A stretch of 64,000 nucleotides of DNA, taken from the NCBI GenBank assembly GCA_964243985.1, contig CAXTHJ010000002.1, positions 1-64,000 of the forward strand, read 5' to 3'. The notes beneath the pieces are model-generated. The model was given only the letters and a program-made list of their open reading frames with translations, was not told where the DNA came from and made no database searches. The translations under genes were made by a program, and so were the position numbers. The DNA comes from CAIOYC01 sp964243985 (GTDB lineage Bacteria; Pseudomonadota; Alphaproteobacteria; Caulobacterales; Caulobacteraceae). Positions 8,549 through 16,927 of the stretch are shown here, in pieces (the stretch's first letter is position 1; each line of letters opens with the position of its first letter).

Positions 8549-9478
8549 ATGACCTCAATCCTCTACCCCAAACTCGCGGTGATCGGCTGCGGCCTGATCG
8601 GCTCCTCCATCATCCTTGCGGCGCGGGCCGCGGGCGTGGTGGATACGGTGTGGGTGGCCGATGTCAGCGCGGAAAATCGGGCTGAGATTAAGCGGCTCGG
8701 TTACGCTGATGCGGTGTTCGCCGACGCTGCGGAGGCGGCGCGGGACGCCGATCTCATCGTGCTGGCGACCCCGCCCCTTAGCCTGGCCGCTGCCGCGCAA
8801 GCCGCCGCGGCGGGTCTGAAGCCTGGTGCGACGATCACCGACGTGGGTTCGGTGAAGGGCGGCGTCGGCGCTGCTTTGTACAGCGCCTCGCCCATCGGCA
8901 CTTTCGTGATCCCCGGCCACCCGCTGGCGGGCACCGAAAATTCCGGTCCCGCCGCTGGTTTCAAAAGCTTGTTCCACAATCGCTGGACCGTTCTCTGCCC
9001 AATGGAACGTCAAGACGAGGCCTATGCCGCCGCCGTCGAACGCCTGACGACCTTTTGGACGGCCCTCGGCGCCAATGTCGAAGTGATGAACGAGAAGCAC
9101 CACGACCTCGTCTTGGCCGTCACCAGCCACCTGCCGCACTTGATCGCCTACAACATCGTCGGCACGGCGGCGGACCTCGAGGAGGTGACGCAGGGCGAAG
9201 TGATCAAGTTCTCCGCTTCCGGTTTTCGCGACTTCACCCGCATCGCCGCCTCCGATCCCACCATGTGGCGGGACGTCTTTTTGATGAACAAGGACGCGGT
9301 GCTGGAGATCCTCGGCCGCTTCACAGAAGACCTGCAGGCGCTTTCGCGCGCCATCCGCTGGGGCGAGGGGGACAAGCTTTACGAACTTTTCAGCCGTACC
9401 CGGGAGATACGCCGAAGCGTCATCGCCGCCGGCCAGGAAAGCGCCGAGCCTAACTTCGGCCGCGACCGCAAAAGCTAG
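8549..9478 (+). CDS. tyrA: prephenate / arogenate dehydrogenase
   Basis: 309-aa NAD(P)-dependent dehydrogenase for tyrosine synthesis. Rossmann motif GCGLIGSS lies at residues 13-20. Family signatures GHPLAGTENSGPAA (about 126), TSHLPHLIAY (about 193) and FRDFTRIAASDPTMWRDVF (about 227) are all present. There is no fused mutase or ACT domain; the mutase is encoded separately just upstream. It ends overlapping the convergent DUF3833 gene by 4 bp. Confidence 0.92.
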   Translation: MTSILYPKLAVIGCGLIGSSIILAARAAGVVDTVWVADVSAENRAEIKRLGYADAVFADAAEAARDADLIVLATPPLSLAAAAQAAAAGLKPGATITDVGSVKGGVGAALYSASPIGTFVIPGHPLAGTENSGPAAGFKSLFHNRWTVLCPMERQDEAYAAAVERLTTFWTALGANVEVMNEKHHDLVLAVTSHLPHLIAYNIVGTAADLEEVTQGEVIKFSASGFRDFTRIAASDPTMWRDVFLMNKDAVLEILGRFTEDLQALSRAIRWGEGDKLYELFSRTREIRRSVIAAGQESAEPNFGRDRKS

Positions 9479-9915
9479 ATTTCGCGCTTCAGCGCGGCAT
9501 GAAGCGTGGCGACCGTCATGCCGAAACGCAGCACGCGGCCAACCATCATGGCCTGATCGGGCGTCACTTCTACAAATCGTATGATCTGAGTGACGCTGTT
9601 GAAGCGCGAACCCGGACTTCTCGGTCGATCAAAGATGATCTCGAAGTCAACGCCGGATTGACGGCCTCGCATCCGCGCCACCTCCAACGCATCGTAGCCG
9701 ATGATGTGGCCCTGCTCGTCAGTGTGGATTGCCCAGCGCCGCTGGTGTGTAGGGCCGTCTATATAGGCGTAGGTCTCATCAAGGTGCAGGGCCCGGTGCT
9801 CGTCCGACCATTCGCCCGTCATCTCGATGGTGAAGCGACGAAGAACGCGACCGAACGCGCTGCGGACTACTCCCCAGCCGCAAAGCTGTCCTTGAAAGAA
9901 GGCTTCTGGAGTCAA
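9475..9915 (-). CDS. DUF3833 family protein
   Basis: 146-aa protein matching the DUF3833 pattern: FFQGQLCGWGVVRSAFGRVLRRF near the N-terminus, then a beta-rich lipocalin-like core (LDETYAYIDG, RRWAIHT). Family function is unknown. Many members are lipoproteins, but no lipobox is visible here, so this copy appears cytoplasmic or has an upstream start I cannot identify. Convergent with tyrA. Confidence 0.7.
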   Translation of the reverse strand: MTPEAFFQGQLCGWGVVRSAFGRVLRRFTIEMTGEWSDEHRALHLDETYAYIDGPTHQRRWAIHTDEQGHIIGYDALEVARMRGRQSGVDFEIIFDRPRSPGSRFNSVTQIIRFVEVTPDQAMMVGRVLRFGMTVATLHAALKREI

Positions 9916-10041
9916 ATCACGCTACTCCGCACGCCGCGAGACTACATGGGGAAGGCCAGGAGTCGATCTCCAAACGTAGAAGCGGCCCAAAAACAGCCAC
10001 CCTGCTTGGCGAAAGAACGGTCTGCATGAAAAGGATCGGCG

Positions 10042-11028
10042 ATGACCCGTTTCAAAACGCCTGTTCGATCTGCAATGACGCTGCTGGCGATCTTTGGGTT
10101 CTCGACTGTCACGGCAGCCCAGGCGCCACCGTCCGCGCCGCTCGCGAACCCCAACGAGAGCGCAGTGGTGCAGGAACTTCTCGTGATCGGCCGTCGTCCG
10201 GGACCGGCGCTCTGGCGTGTCACGAGGGGCGACTCGGAGGTGGTGATCGTCGGCAGTCTCTCACCTCTGCCGCACATGCTGAACTGGAACACCATCCGGG
10301 TGGAGCACGCCCTGCAGGATTCCACGGTTCTTTTTCTGCCCCCGAACAAGGCTCACGTGGGCTTGTTCGACGCCGCTGAAATGTTCATCCGCCAAGGCGC
10401 CCTAAAGCCTGCCCATGGAGCGGATATGGAAAGCACCTTGCCGCCGGAACTACGCGCGCGATTCGAGAGGGTGCGTGACAGCTTCCATGGCGATCCAAAA
10501 CATTACGCGCACTGGAAGCCTGCAGTAGCTGGCCTGTTTCTGGTGGGCGATTTCCACCGGGCGGCGGGGCTTTCCGACGATAAGCCCGCCACCACCATCG
10601 CCAAGCTGGCCCACGCCGCCAACACTGAGGTTCGCACCATTGGCGTCCTAAACGCCAAGCCCTTGTTCGACGCCGCGGCCAAGATGTCAGATGCGCAGAA
10701 CCAAAGCTGCCTCGCGGCCGCGCTGGACGACATCGAACGGGAAGCGTCCCACGCCCGCCCCGCCGCCGAAGCCTGGGCCGCTGGTGACCTGAAGGGGGTG
10801 CGCGACAACGACAGCGGCTCGCTTCTTGACGGCTGCCTGCTGCAAATCTCCAGCGTCCAATCCTTGGTGGAACAGGGAACGCGAGACGCGGTGAAGACCA
10901 TCAACGAAGCCTTGGACCGGCCTGGCCGCAGCGTATCGGTGATCGACTTGACCTTCCTGCTCCGCCGCAATGGAGTTCTCGACCGACTGAAGGCGGAAGG
11001 TGACACGATCTCCATCCCGCCGGATTAG
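10042..11028 (+). CDS. TraB/GumN family protein, exported
   Basis: 328 aa. An N-terminal hydrophobic signal (SAMTLLAIFGFSTVTAAQA, cleavage near residue 27) is followed by the TraB/GumN domain start PALWRVTRGDSEVVIVGSL (residues about 54-72). The domain is related to a haem-binding or protease-like fold; its role in bacteria is poorly defined. It has an AAAGGA-type ribosome site about 12 nt upstream. Function beyond family membership is not assigned. Confidence 0.75.
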   Translation: MTRFKTPVRSAMTLLAIFGFSTVTAAQAPPSAPLANPNESAVVQELLVIGRRPGPALWRVTRGDSEVVIVGSLSPLPHMLNWNTIRVEHALQDSTVLFLPPNKAHVGLFDAAEMFIRQGALKPAHGADMESTLPPELRARFERVRDSFHGDPKHYAHWKPAVAGLFLVGDFHRAAGLSDDKPATTIAKLAHAANTEVRTIGVLNAKPLFDAAAKMSDAQNQSCLAAALDDIEREASHARPAAEAWAAGDLKGVRDNDSGSLLDGCLLQISSVQSLVEQGTRDAVKTINEALDRPGRSVSVIDLTFLLRRNGVLDRLKAEGDTISIPPD

Positions 11029-11089
11029 GCTGATCGTTCAAAGGGAATTAACGCTGTTGGCCGACCATGGGCTTGATCCAGGAGCGCTC

Positions 11090-11809
11090 GTGGTCATCGC
11101 CATCCTCCAAGCCCGCATGTCGTCCACCCGCCTTCCGGGCAAGGTGCTGCGCCCGATCCTTGGCGAGCCGATGCTAGGGCGGCAGATCGAACGGCTCCAG
11201 CGATCCAACCGCCTGACGCGGTTGGTCGTGGCCACAAGCACAGGCGCTGACGACAACGCCATCGCCGACTTCTGTGCTGAGCGGAGCGTGGATTGCTTTC
11301 GGGGTGATCTCCATGACGTGCTCGGGCGATTTCTAGGCGCCATCGCCGCCTTTGGAGCGGCCAACACCTTCGCCCGCCTTACTGCTGATTGCCCGCTTAC
11401 CGACCCTGACTTGATCGACCAAGCCATCGCTGAGCACGAGGCTTCCGGCGCCGACTGCACACACGTGCAGCAGACGTGGAGCTACCCCAAGGGGTTGGAT
11501 GTGGAAATCTGCCAATCCGCTGTTCTCGAAAGGATTGGCCGAAAAGCGTCCGGCGCTGATCGGGAGCATGTCACCGCCTTTATCTATGCTCACCCAGATC
11601 AATACCGCATCCACGCCCTGAACCGCGATCCGCCGCTCCGCTACCGTTGGACGGTCGATACGCCTGAGGATTTCGCCTTCGTGACGGCGGTCTATGAAGC
11701 GCTTTATCCGCAGCAGCCAGCGTTCACGACCGACGATATCCTGGCTTGGCAGGCGCTTAATCCCGACCGCGTGTTGATCAACGAAATGCCCATGGCGACG
11801 GCAAGGTGA
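11090..11809 (+). CDS. pseF: cytidylyltransferase-like protein (PseF / SpsF type)
   Basis: 239-aa nucleotidyltransferase with the N-terminal signature AILQARMSSTRLPGKVL (residues 4-20), the CTP-binding loop of acylneuraminate/pseudaminic acid cytidylyltransferases and SpsF. LTADCPLTDP at about residue 101 carries the metal-binding Asp. The GTG start at 11090 has an AGGAG site at 7-nt spacing. It overlaps the downstream acetyltransferase gene by 4 bp. It would activate pseudaminic acid as CMP-Pse for flagellin glycosylation; the exact sugar is inferred from the neighbours. Confidence 0.75.
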   Translation: MVIAILQARMSSTRLPGKVLRPILGEPMLGRQIERLQRSNRLTRLVVATSTGADDNAIADFCAERSVDCFRGDLHDVLGRFLGAIAAFGAANTFARLTADCPLTDPDLIDQAIAEHEASGADCTHVQQTWSYPKGLDVEICQSAVLERIGRKASGADREHVTAFIYAHPDQYRIHALNRDPPLRYRWTVDTPEDFAFVTAVYEALYPQQPAFTTDDILAWQALNPDRVLINEMPMATAR

Positions 11810-12381
11810 CCCTCACTGTGCGCCGTCTTAAGCCGTCCGACAGCGGGCGCGTGCTGGACTGGCGCAATTCGCCCGAAGTGGCGGCGTATATGTACACTGA
11901 GCATTCGATCTCGGCGGATGAGCACGCGACCTGGTTAGCGGGGGCGCTCTCGGCGGCTGACCGTCGCTATTGGATCATAGAGATGGACGGCTCGCCGGTG
12001 GGCCTCGCCAACCTCGCTCGTATCGATCCGGTCGCTCGACGTTGCGACTGGGCCTACTACATCGCTGATCCCTCAACCCGCGGCAAAGGCGTTGGGGCGC
12101 AGGTTGAATACGCGGTGATCGAGTACGTTTTTCAAAAGCTGCAGCTGAATAAGCTTTGGTGCGAGGTTTTGATCGGAAACGAGGCGGTCTGGCGGCTGCA
12201 CGAAAGCTTCGGCTTCCACCGCGAGGCGCTATTCCGCGATCACATTTGGAAGGGCGGCGGTTTTCAGGACGCGGTAGGCCTAGGGCTCTTGGCGACCGAC
12301 TGGGTAGTTGCGCGGCCGGCTTGCGCTGCTCGCTTGATCGCCAAGGGCTGCGATCTAGCCGCCTTGAGGGTAGAGACCTGA
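11806..12381 (+). CDS. pseH: GNAT N-acetyltransferase (PseH-like)
   Basis: 191 aa, GTG start overlapping the previous stop. GNAT fold with acetyl-CoA loop TRGKGVGAQVE (about residues 95-105) and C-terminal NEAVWRLHESFGFHREALF motif of the PseH/RimJ-like group. In the pseudaminic acid pathway PseH adds the N-4 acetyl group. The role is inferred from the pseF- and pseG-like neighbours. Ends one base before the convergent pseG stop. Confidence 0.75.
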   Translation: MTLTVRRLKPSDSGRVLDWRNSPEVAAYMYTEHSISADEHATWLAGALSAADRRYWIIEMDGSPVGLANLARIDPVARRCDWAYYIADPSTRGKGVGAQVEYAVIEYVFQKLQLNKLWCEVLIGNEAVWRLHESFGFHREALFRDHIWKGGGFQDAVGLGLLATDWVVARPACAARLIAKGCDLAALRVET

Positions 12382-13413
12382 TCAGAGCGCCAAGATCGCT
12401 TCCGCCACCCGATCTGCACCTAGGCCGTCGCAAAGGGATGCAGCCGCCAACCGCATGTCGCCTCGCAACACTGGATCGCATAGGCGGCTCAAGGCCGTGT
12501 CGAAAACCCCATCCAAGTCAGCGTCGGCCATGTCCACGGCGAGCAGCACACCGTTCCGCGCCAGAGCCTTGATCATCGCGCGTTGATTTGCGGCGACGAT
12601 CACGGCCAAGGTGGGGAGGCCTAGGCACGCACGCTCCCAGGTGGAAGCGCCCCCGGCGCCGACGGCTAGGTCGGCCGACGCCATGAGGTCCGCAATGTTG
12701 GTCGCGTCGAAATGAAGCCGCAGGGCCGGATCCGCCTTAGCGCGCTTCATCAACGCCGCGCCGCTTTGGGCGTCGGACGCCAAGGCGAGGTCGATTTGAA
12801 CCGATGGCATTCGCGCCCGGATCAGAGCCACCGCCTGATCCGCAATGCCGCCAATGTCGCTGAGGCCGAAAGACACGAATAGTCGTTGAGGCAAAGGCGA
12901 AACGGACCGCGCCAAGGCCGCCGCCCGCTGGTGGCGAAATGCCGGTTTCACGAGGGCGTAGGCGGGGCCGATTATCAATCGGCAAGCGTCAGACGTGAGC
13001 CCTTCGTAATCGGAAGCGAGTCGGCCGTAGCCTGGATCGATGAGCAGATCGGCCACATGAGGCCGATCGGCTAGATCGTCGATCACCACCAGCTTTTGCG
13101 TCGCGTGGCTCAGCGGCCGCTCGTCAGAGGCGGCAAGGGCGTAATCATCCAGAACCAGAACATTGTACGGGTTGGCCGCGAGCGCCTGCGACACGCTACC
13201 CCGATGGAGCGCGAACCCGCCTCCGGAGAACCGCGCGATCAAACTTGCGCCAGCCTCGTTCACCGCGAAGGCGCAAACGGCGCCTCTCTCCCTAAGCGCC
13301 TCCGCCAGAGTGAGGCAGCGCATGACGTGCCCCCCGCCGACACCAGCACCAGCGGCGGGCGCGAAAAGGATGCGTTTGGAAGGGAGGCTCTGAGTCTGCA
13401 AGGTGATCGCCAC
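12382..13413 (-). CDS. pseG: UDP-2,4-diacetamido-2,4,6-trideoxy-altropyranose hydrolase (PseG-like)
   Basis: 343-aa GT-B-fold nucleotide-sugar hydrolase of the PseG family. N-terminal GVGGGHVMRCLTLAEAL (about residues 24-40) carries the catalytic His in the GGGHxxR motif, and the C-terminal GAGGASTWERACLGLP motif is the UDP-binding signature. It removes UDP from the PseH product. Convergent with pseH, and the last host gene before the prophage: its start lies 20 bp from the attachment site. Confidence 0.82.
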   Translation of the reverse strand: MAITLQTQSLPSKRILFAPAAGAGVGGGHVMRCLTLAEALRERGAVCAFAVNEAGASLIARFSGGGFALHRGSVSQALAANPYNVLVLDDYALAASDERPLSHATQKLVVIDDLADRPHVADLLIDPGYGRLASDYEGLTSDACRLIIGPAYALVKPAFRHQRAAALARSVSPLPQRLFVSFGLSDIGGIADQAVALIRARMPSVQIDLALASDAQSGAALMKRAKADPALRLHFDATNIADLMASADLAVGAGGASTWERACLGLPTLAVIVAANQRAMIKALARNGVLLAVDMADADLDGVFDTALSRLCDPVLRGDMRLAAASLCDGLGADRVAEAILAL

Positions 13414-13432
13414 CAGGGCGAACGTAGAAAGA

Positions 13433-13479
13433 TGGTGGACGCGGTAGGGATTGAACCTACGACCCCACCCGTGTGAAGG
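13433..13479 (-). other. attachment site: 3' fragment of tRNA-Val(CAC)
   Basis: Read on the minus strand, about 47 nt match the 3' part of a tRNA. They comprise anticodon loop TTCACAC (anticodon CAC, Val), the 3' anticodon stem GGGTG, variable loop, T-arm GTAGG-TTCAATC-CCTAC, 3' acceptor strand CGCGTCC and ACCA. The matching 5' acceptor GGACGCG, D-arm and 5' anticodon strand are missing; upstream sequence is unrelated. The CCA end faces the host pseG gene and the broken end faces the integrase, as expected for integration into a tRNA 3' end. The intact gene should lie at the far prophage end. Confidence 0.82.
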
Positions 13480-13630
13480 CCAGGATCATACCAAAATCCA
13501 CCAATCTTTCAACGTTCTATGAAAGGGAGTTTCTCACATTTCTGCGCAAAACGGGGTGAACAAATTTAGAACAATGCGCAAGTTGCGCTTGGCGGTACTA
13601 GGCACTCATGGCATATTCCCTCCTGGGATT

Positions 13631-13722
13631 GCGGCGGTTGTCCGGATTGGCTCAGCAGGTAGAGCGGCTGGCAATAGCTAGAGGGTCGCGGGTTCAATTC
13701 CCGTATCCGATTCAGCCGCCGC
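13631..13722 (+). pseudogene. degenerate tRNA-like sequence clamped by GCGGCGG/CCGCCGC
   Basis: 13641-13714 has a good D-arm (GCTC AGCAGGTA GAGC), a good T-arm (GCGGG TTCAATT CCCGT) and a partial acceptor stem (CGGAT / ATCCG). It has no proper anticodon arm: the loop lacks U33 and the stem does not pair. A perfect 7-bp GC repeat (13631-13637 with 13716-13722) brackets it. The rest of 13480-13810 holds nothing else I can support. It may be a decayed phage tRNA or part of the attP region. Confidence 0.5.
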
Positions 13723-13810
13723 AGCCTACCAATGCTGGGTCTCGCATGGTGCGGCTGAAGGGGTTCCTAGGCCCGGAGGCGAATGTGGATCGTAACCACG
13801 CCCGGCGCCA

Positions 13811-14809
13811 CTACTTCTTCCTAACCGCCTGGAAGACTTCCCGTAGAGCGTCCGGATGATGCTTGGCATAACGCTTTGTCGTCGTAGGGCTAGAGTGCCC
13901 AAGTGCACCGCCAATGTCATGTAGCGGAATGCCCTTTCTGGCCGCCCAGGTGGCAAAGGTGTGCCGAAGGGTGTTCGGTGTCACGTCGATCATTCCAACG
14001 GCCCGGGCGTGCGCCCTGAAGGCCCTGGCGATGCGCTCGACGGGTTCGCCTCGCCATTCGATCACGAATGCTGTCTTGGCCTTTTTCTTGGCCGCCTTCA
14101 GCATTCGAATTTCGACGGGCCCGATACGCGCCGGCGCCCGGCGCTTGTTCGTCCGGACGCCATCGAGGGTGTAGTCGATCGACCCGCGCCCAAGATCCAC
14201 CCGATCCCATTTGAGTTGCAGAATGGCGCTCGTGCGTGGGCCGGTATAAAGCGCCAACCGGGCGAATAGCAGGACGTGGCGACTGCGGCGCCTGCGGAGA
14301 TGACGGAAGAGCGTCGCGACCTCAGCCCGCGTTAGCCAGCGCTCCTTCGGGGGCGATGCCGGCAACGTCATTACCTCCGGCACGTAGGCGAGCTCCTTAT
14401 AGCGGCGCGTGTAGTTGTAGGCGGCGGACAGGACCGCCAGTTCGCGGCGGATTGTTTCGTCTTTCACACCGTCGCCTCGGCGCTTCTCGACATAAAGGAG
14501 TTGAGCGCCTGGTCCGCCGCGCTCAAGGGCGGTCACGCCGAAGAAGGATTTTAGCCGACTGGCGATCCGTTCAGCGGTGTCGTCAGAGACGACTTTCTTG
14601 CTGAGCCGATAGAAGGTGATCGCGTCGGAAACGCTGAGCGGGGTGGCGGGAGTGCTCTCAAGGGTGAGGACAAAATCCCTTAGCCACGCCTCTGCTTCAG
14701 CAACTTCAACGCAGCCTGTCGACCGCCGCTTGCTGCGCCCCCGCTCGGCCCACTGGACGTACCAGAAGGGAGAGGTGGGGATTCGGGTGAGGGAATATCG
14801 GGTTTGCAC
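13811..14809 (-). CDS. int: tyrosine-recombinase integrase
   Basis: 332-aa phage integrase that catalyses site-specific recombination between attP and the tRNA-Val attB. The C-terminal catalytic domain has Arg192 (LYTGPRTSAILQLKW), Arg282 (TPNTLRHTFATW; the usual first His of the HxxR box is Asn279), His305 (LGHSS) and nucleophile Tyr314 (TTKRYAKHH). The N-terminal SAM-like core-binding domain spans about residues 55-140. It lies 330 bp from the attachment fragment and overlaps the upstream excisionase-like gene by 130 bp. Confidence 0.93.
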   Translation of the reverse strand: MQTRYSLTRIPTSPFWYVQWAERGRSKRRSTGCVEVAEAEAWLRDFVLTLESTPATPLSVSDAITFYRLSKKVVSDDTAERIASRLKSFFGVTALERGGPGAQLLYVEKRRGDGVKDETIRRELAVLSAAYNYTRRYKELAYVPEVMTLPASPPKERWLTRAEVATLFRHLRRRRSRHVLLFARLALYTGPRTSAILQLKWDRVDLGRGSIDYTLDGVRTNKRRAPARIGPVEIRMLKAAKKKAKTAFVIEWRGEPVERIARAFRAHARAVGMIDVTPNTLRHTFATWAARKGIPLHDIGGALGHSSPTTTKRYAKHHPDALREVFQAVRKK

Positions 14810-15015
14810 TCGTCCTTCAGGAAGCGGTCTAATTCGAACATCGGAAAGCGGACGCGCGGACGCTTCGCCCCGGCGCCGATCGTCACCGCGCCTATTTTGC
14901 CCGCCCGGCGCAGCGCGTCAAATGCGCTTGGCCCCAAGCCAAGATATTCCGCAGCCTCCTCACGGGTCAGGGCCGCGCGTGTGACGCCAGGAAATGTGGC
15001 CCGGGCCCCCATCAC
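14680..15015 (-). CDS. helix-turn-helix protein, excisionase/AlpA-like
   Basis: 111 aa. Residues about 12-70 form a MerR/AlpA-type winged helix-turn-helix (TREEAAEYLGLGPSAFDALRRAGKIG, then a basic wing region and RFPMFELDRFL), as in phage excisionases. The C-terminal 40 aa is a Pro/Ser/Gly-rich tail encoded within the integrase 5' end in another frame. Immediately upstream of int on the same strand, which fits a directionality factor; this role is inferred. Confidence 0.65.
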   Translation of the reverse strand: MMGARATFPGVTRAALTREEAAEYLGLGPSAFDALRRAGKIGAVTIGAGAKRPRVRFPMFELDRFLKDECKPDIPSPESPPLPSGTSSGPSGGAASGGRQAALKLLKQRRG

Positions 15016-15218
15016 CCCACCTTCCCCGCTGCATCAAGCCGGGGATCGGGCTCGGCTACTGCATAGGCGGCTGTGAGGGCGGCACGGGCCGACTTTCGGC
15101 AGTAATTTTTATGGTCGTCGGAGTTGGCCTCCCAAGGCTGACACGTCGGACACCAAAGAGTGTGCATACCTTCAGCCGCCGCCTCCACCTCGGCTTCGGA
15201 GGGGGTGCGGGCGGTCAT
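15012..15218 (-). CDS. small hypothetical phage protein with Cys motif
   Basis: 68 aa, ATGA-type overlap with both neighbours in the minus-strand early operon. It contains LWCPTCQPWEA and a later HKNYCRKSARAA, so up to three cysteines might bind zinc. I do not recognise the family. Confidence 0.6.
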   Translation of the reverse strand: MTARTPSEAEVEAAAEGMHTLWCPTCQPWEANSDDHKNYCRKSARAALTAAYAVAEPDPRLDAAGKVG

Positions 15219-15655
15219 GGGTGGGCCTCAAATTCTTCTCCGAGATCGCAATCTGCGAAATAGCTTTCAACGGTCGTAAGTGGATATTCCCAGTCCCAAT
15301 GAGTTTTTCGTAAGGCTCTGTCCTCAAGATGGTCCCAACGCTTCAAGGCCACGATTACCGGGTCGCAATCTTCGCAAAGAGCCCGCCCTTTTTTGAACGA
15401 TCCGCTTCCCTCTTGGGCGCGACAATCACACTCCGCGCAATAAAACCACCATCCATGTTCCCACTTCACTTCGTCGGGAACGAATCTTTTGTCGGAGAAG
15501 GCATCAAATTCTGGCGCGCGGCGACACTCAACGTCATTCCACTCGCTATCCAGCGCGTTCGCACCGATACGACGCGCAGGCGCGTTTGATACCGCGAAAA
15601 CGATCTCAGCCGCCTCGTCATGGCCGACATAATATGCCTTCAGGGGAAGGCTCAC
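15215..15655 (-). CDS. hypothetical phage protein with zinc-ribbon-like motif
   Basis: 146 aa. A CAECDC...CEDCD arrangement (about residues 73-99) looks like a zinc ribbon. The N-terminal half (KAYYVGHDEAAEIVFA) resembles small phage proteins that act in the early region, but no function is assigned. It overlaps its neighbours by 4 bp on both sides, so co-transcription is likely. Confidence 0.65.
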   Translation of the reverse strand: MSLPLKAYYVGHDEAAEIVFAVSNAPARRIGANALDSEWNDVECRRAPEFDAFSDKRFVPDEVKWEHGWWFYCAECDCRAQEGSGSFKKGRALCEDCDPVIVALKRWDHLEDRALRKTHWDWEYPLTTVESYFADCDLGEEFEAHP

Positions 15656-15933
15656 CCCTTCCCCTCCCCATCAACGGGCTCGGCGGCAGGGCGGTAGATA
15701 ACGCAGCTCCCAGAGTGATCTTCGGTTTGGTAGCGATACTCGGGCATATTGGGTTCGCGAGCCGTGATGGCCGCCCCGCCTGCTGGTTGAGCGAGGAGTT
15801 TGATCAGTTTGTCGAGGAAGCGCTCTTTGCTGATCGAAGTGACGAATGCGCCAGTCCGCCCAATGCTATCGACGGACCAATCCGCGTTGAGCGTGTTATC
15901 CATCAGAAGCGCGATTTCTTCTCTCCGCTCCAT
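15652..15933 (-). CDS. hypothetical phage protein
   Basis: 93 aa, acidic and soluble, with no recognised domain. ATGA-type overlap with the next gene and a 2-bp gap to the one before support it as a real member of the leftward early operon. Confidence 0.55.
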   Translation of the reverse strand: MERREEIALLMDNTLNADWSVDSIGRTGAFVTSISKERFLDKLIKLLAQPAGGAAITAREPNMPEYRYQTEDHSGSCVIYRPAAEPVDGEGKG

Positions 15934-15935
15934 CG

Positions 15936-16175
15936 CTAATCTCCCTCTGACGGAGCGGTGGGTTGGGGACGCCAGCCTGCGGCGATGATTGCATAGGTCG
16001 TTTGGTCGAAATCATCTTGATACGGCTCGTTAACGTCGTGAAAACGGCCGCCTTTTTCCCCGCGTGTCTTGTTCCATTCAGGTTTGTCGCGATGCTGCAA
16101 TTCGTAGGAAAATCCGAGTTCATGCGCGATTAGCTTCGCCAACCCCGCCCGCTCCTCGGCGGAGACGTCACGCAT
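15936..16175 (-). CDS. hypothetical phage protein
   Basis: 79 aa. It starts with a helical segment (SAEERAGLAKLIAHELGFSYELQ) and has a charged middle. It overlaps the DUF3307 gene end by 8 bp. No family recognised; supported by operon position and codon usage. Confidence 0.55.
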   Translation of the reverse strand: MRDVSAEERAGLAKLIAHELGFSYELQHRDKPEWNKTRGEKGGRFHDVNEPYQDDFDQTTYAIIAAGWRPQPTAPSEGD

Positions 16176-16509
16176 GGGAAATGCTCACAGCTACGACGGC
16201 CCATACAGCCTTACAGGCGATATGAATGGTTTGGTCTTGATTGAAGGAAAGGCGGCCGGCACATTTGGCGTCATCAGTGACAGCGTGGATGGCAAGCTCG
16301 GCGATGCCCAGCCACCAGACGCCCGTGATCAGCCAGACCAAACCACCGTGCATAACGACATGCGCGCCCATCGCTTGATACCAGGGAACGCCAGAGATAG
16401 GCGTCATGCGATTTTTCGCGCGGGAGAGGAAGTCGCCCTGTAGAGGATAGTCAGCCAGTGCGTGGGCAAACACGAGAAGGGCGAACAGTTTTGCGGCTTC
16501 AGCCATCAT
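16168..16509 (-). CDS. DUF3307 family membrane protein
   Basis: 113 aa with about three hydrophobic segments. The DUF3307 pattern is clear: LLVFAHALADYPLQGDFLSRAKN near the N-terminus, then WYQAMGAHVVMHGG and ELAIHAVTDDAKC. I start at 16509 because GGAG sits 6 nt upstream; the longer frame reads through an unrelated Pro-rich stretch. Family members are integral membrane proteins common in phages and bacteria; function unknown. Confidence 0.75.
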   Translation of the reverse strand: MMAEAAKLFALLVFAHALADYPLQGDFLSRAKNRMTPISGVPWYQAMGAHVVMHGGLVWLITGVWWLGIAELAIHAVTDDAKCAGRLSFNQDQTIHIACKAVWAVVAVSISHA

Positions 16510-16927
16510 GGCTTTCTCCTTCAATGGCGGCGAGGGTGGAGCGGGCGACGTGTTTGGTCGTCTCCGGTCTGCACAGGCTTTCGGTTTTGTTGACTGCGGT
16601 GTCGGCCCAGACCTCCGACGCGCGTTCAATTTTCTTCAGCCCCTCCACCGCCTTATCCAGCTGCTCGGTGAGGGTGGCGTCGGCCATTGCCTTACCGAGT
16701 AAAATCCCCTCTTCAGATCCGTCTCTGAACCAGCCATCGCGCTCCGCCTCCAAGACGGTGCGGACGTGCTCGGTGATGCGGGCGTGGAGTTCATCCGAAT
16801 GAGCTTGGATTGCTCGCGCTGGGTTGCCTCCATTGTCTGCCTGATACGCCATCGACTTGTCAGAGATTTCGATGAAGCGTGCCTTTATCTCCTCCACCGA
16901 CAGGCCGGGCGCTGGTTGGTCGGTCAT
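16499..16927 (-). CDS. hypothetical phage protein, helical
   Basis: 142 aa, predominantly helical with heptad-like stretches (MADATLTEQLDKAVEGLKKIERASEVWAD split across residues about 82-110). No recognised domain. Overlaps DUF3307 by 11 bp and the upstream gene by 4 bp. Confidence 0.6.
   Translation of the reverse strand: MTDQPAPGLSVEEIKARFIEISDKSMAYQADNGGNPARAIQAHSDELHARITEHVRTVLEAERDGWFRDGSEEGILLGKAMADATLTEQLDKAVEGLKKIERASEVWADTAVNKTESLCRPETTKHVARSTLAAIEGESHDG

Noticed and set aside
13096..13476. Plus-strand frame ending MVDAVGIEPTTPPV
   Set aside because: Classic false protein produced by reading the complement of a tRNA 3' half; it is antisense to pseG and the tRNA-Val fragment.
13608..13859. 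Plus-strand frame with GLAQQVERLAIARGSRVQFP
   Set aside because: Well-known translation artefact of tRNA-like sequence; here it comes from the degenerate tRNA element.
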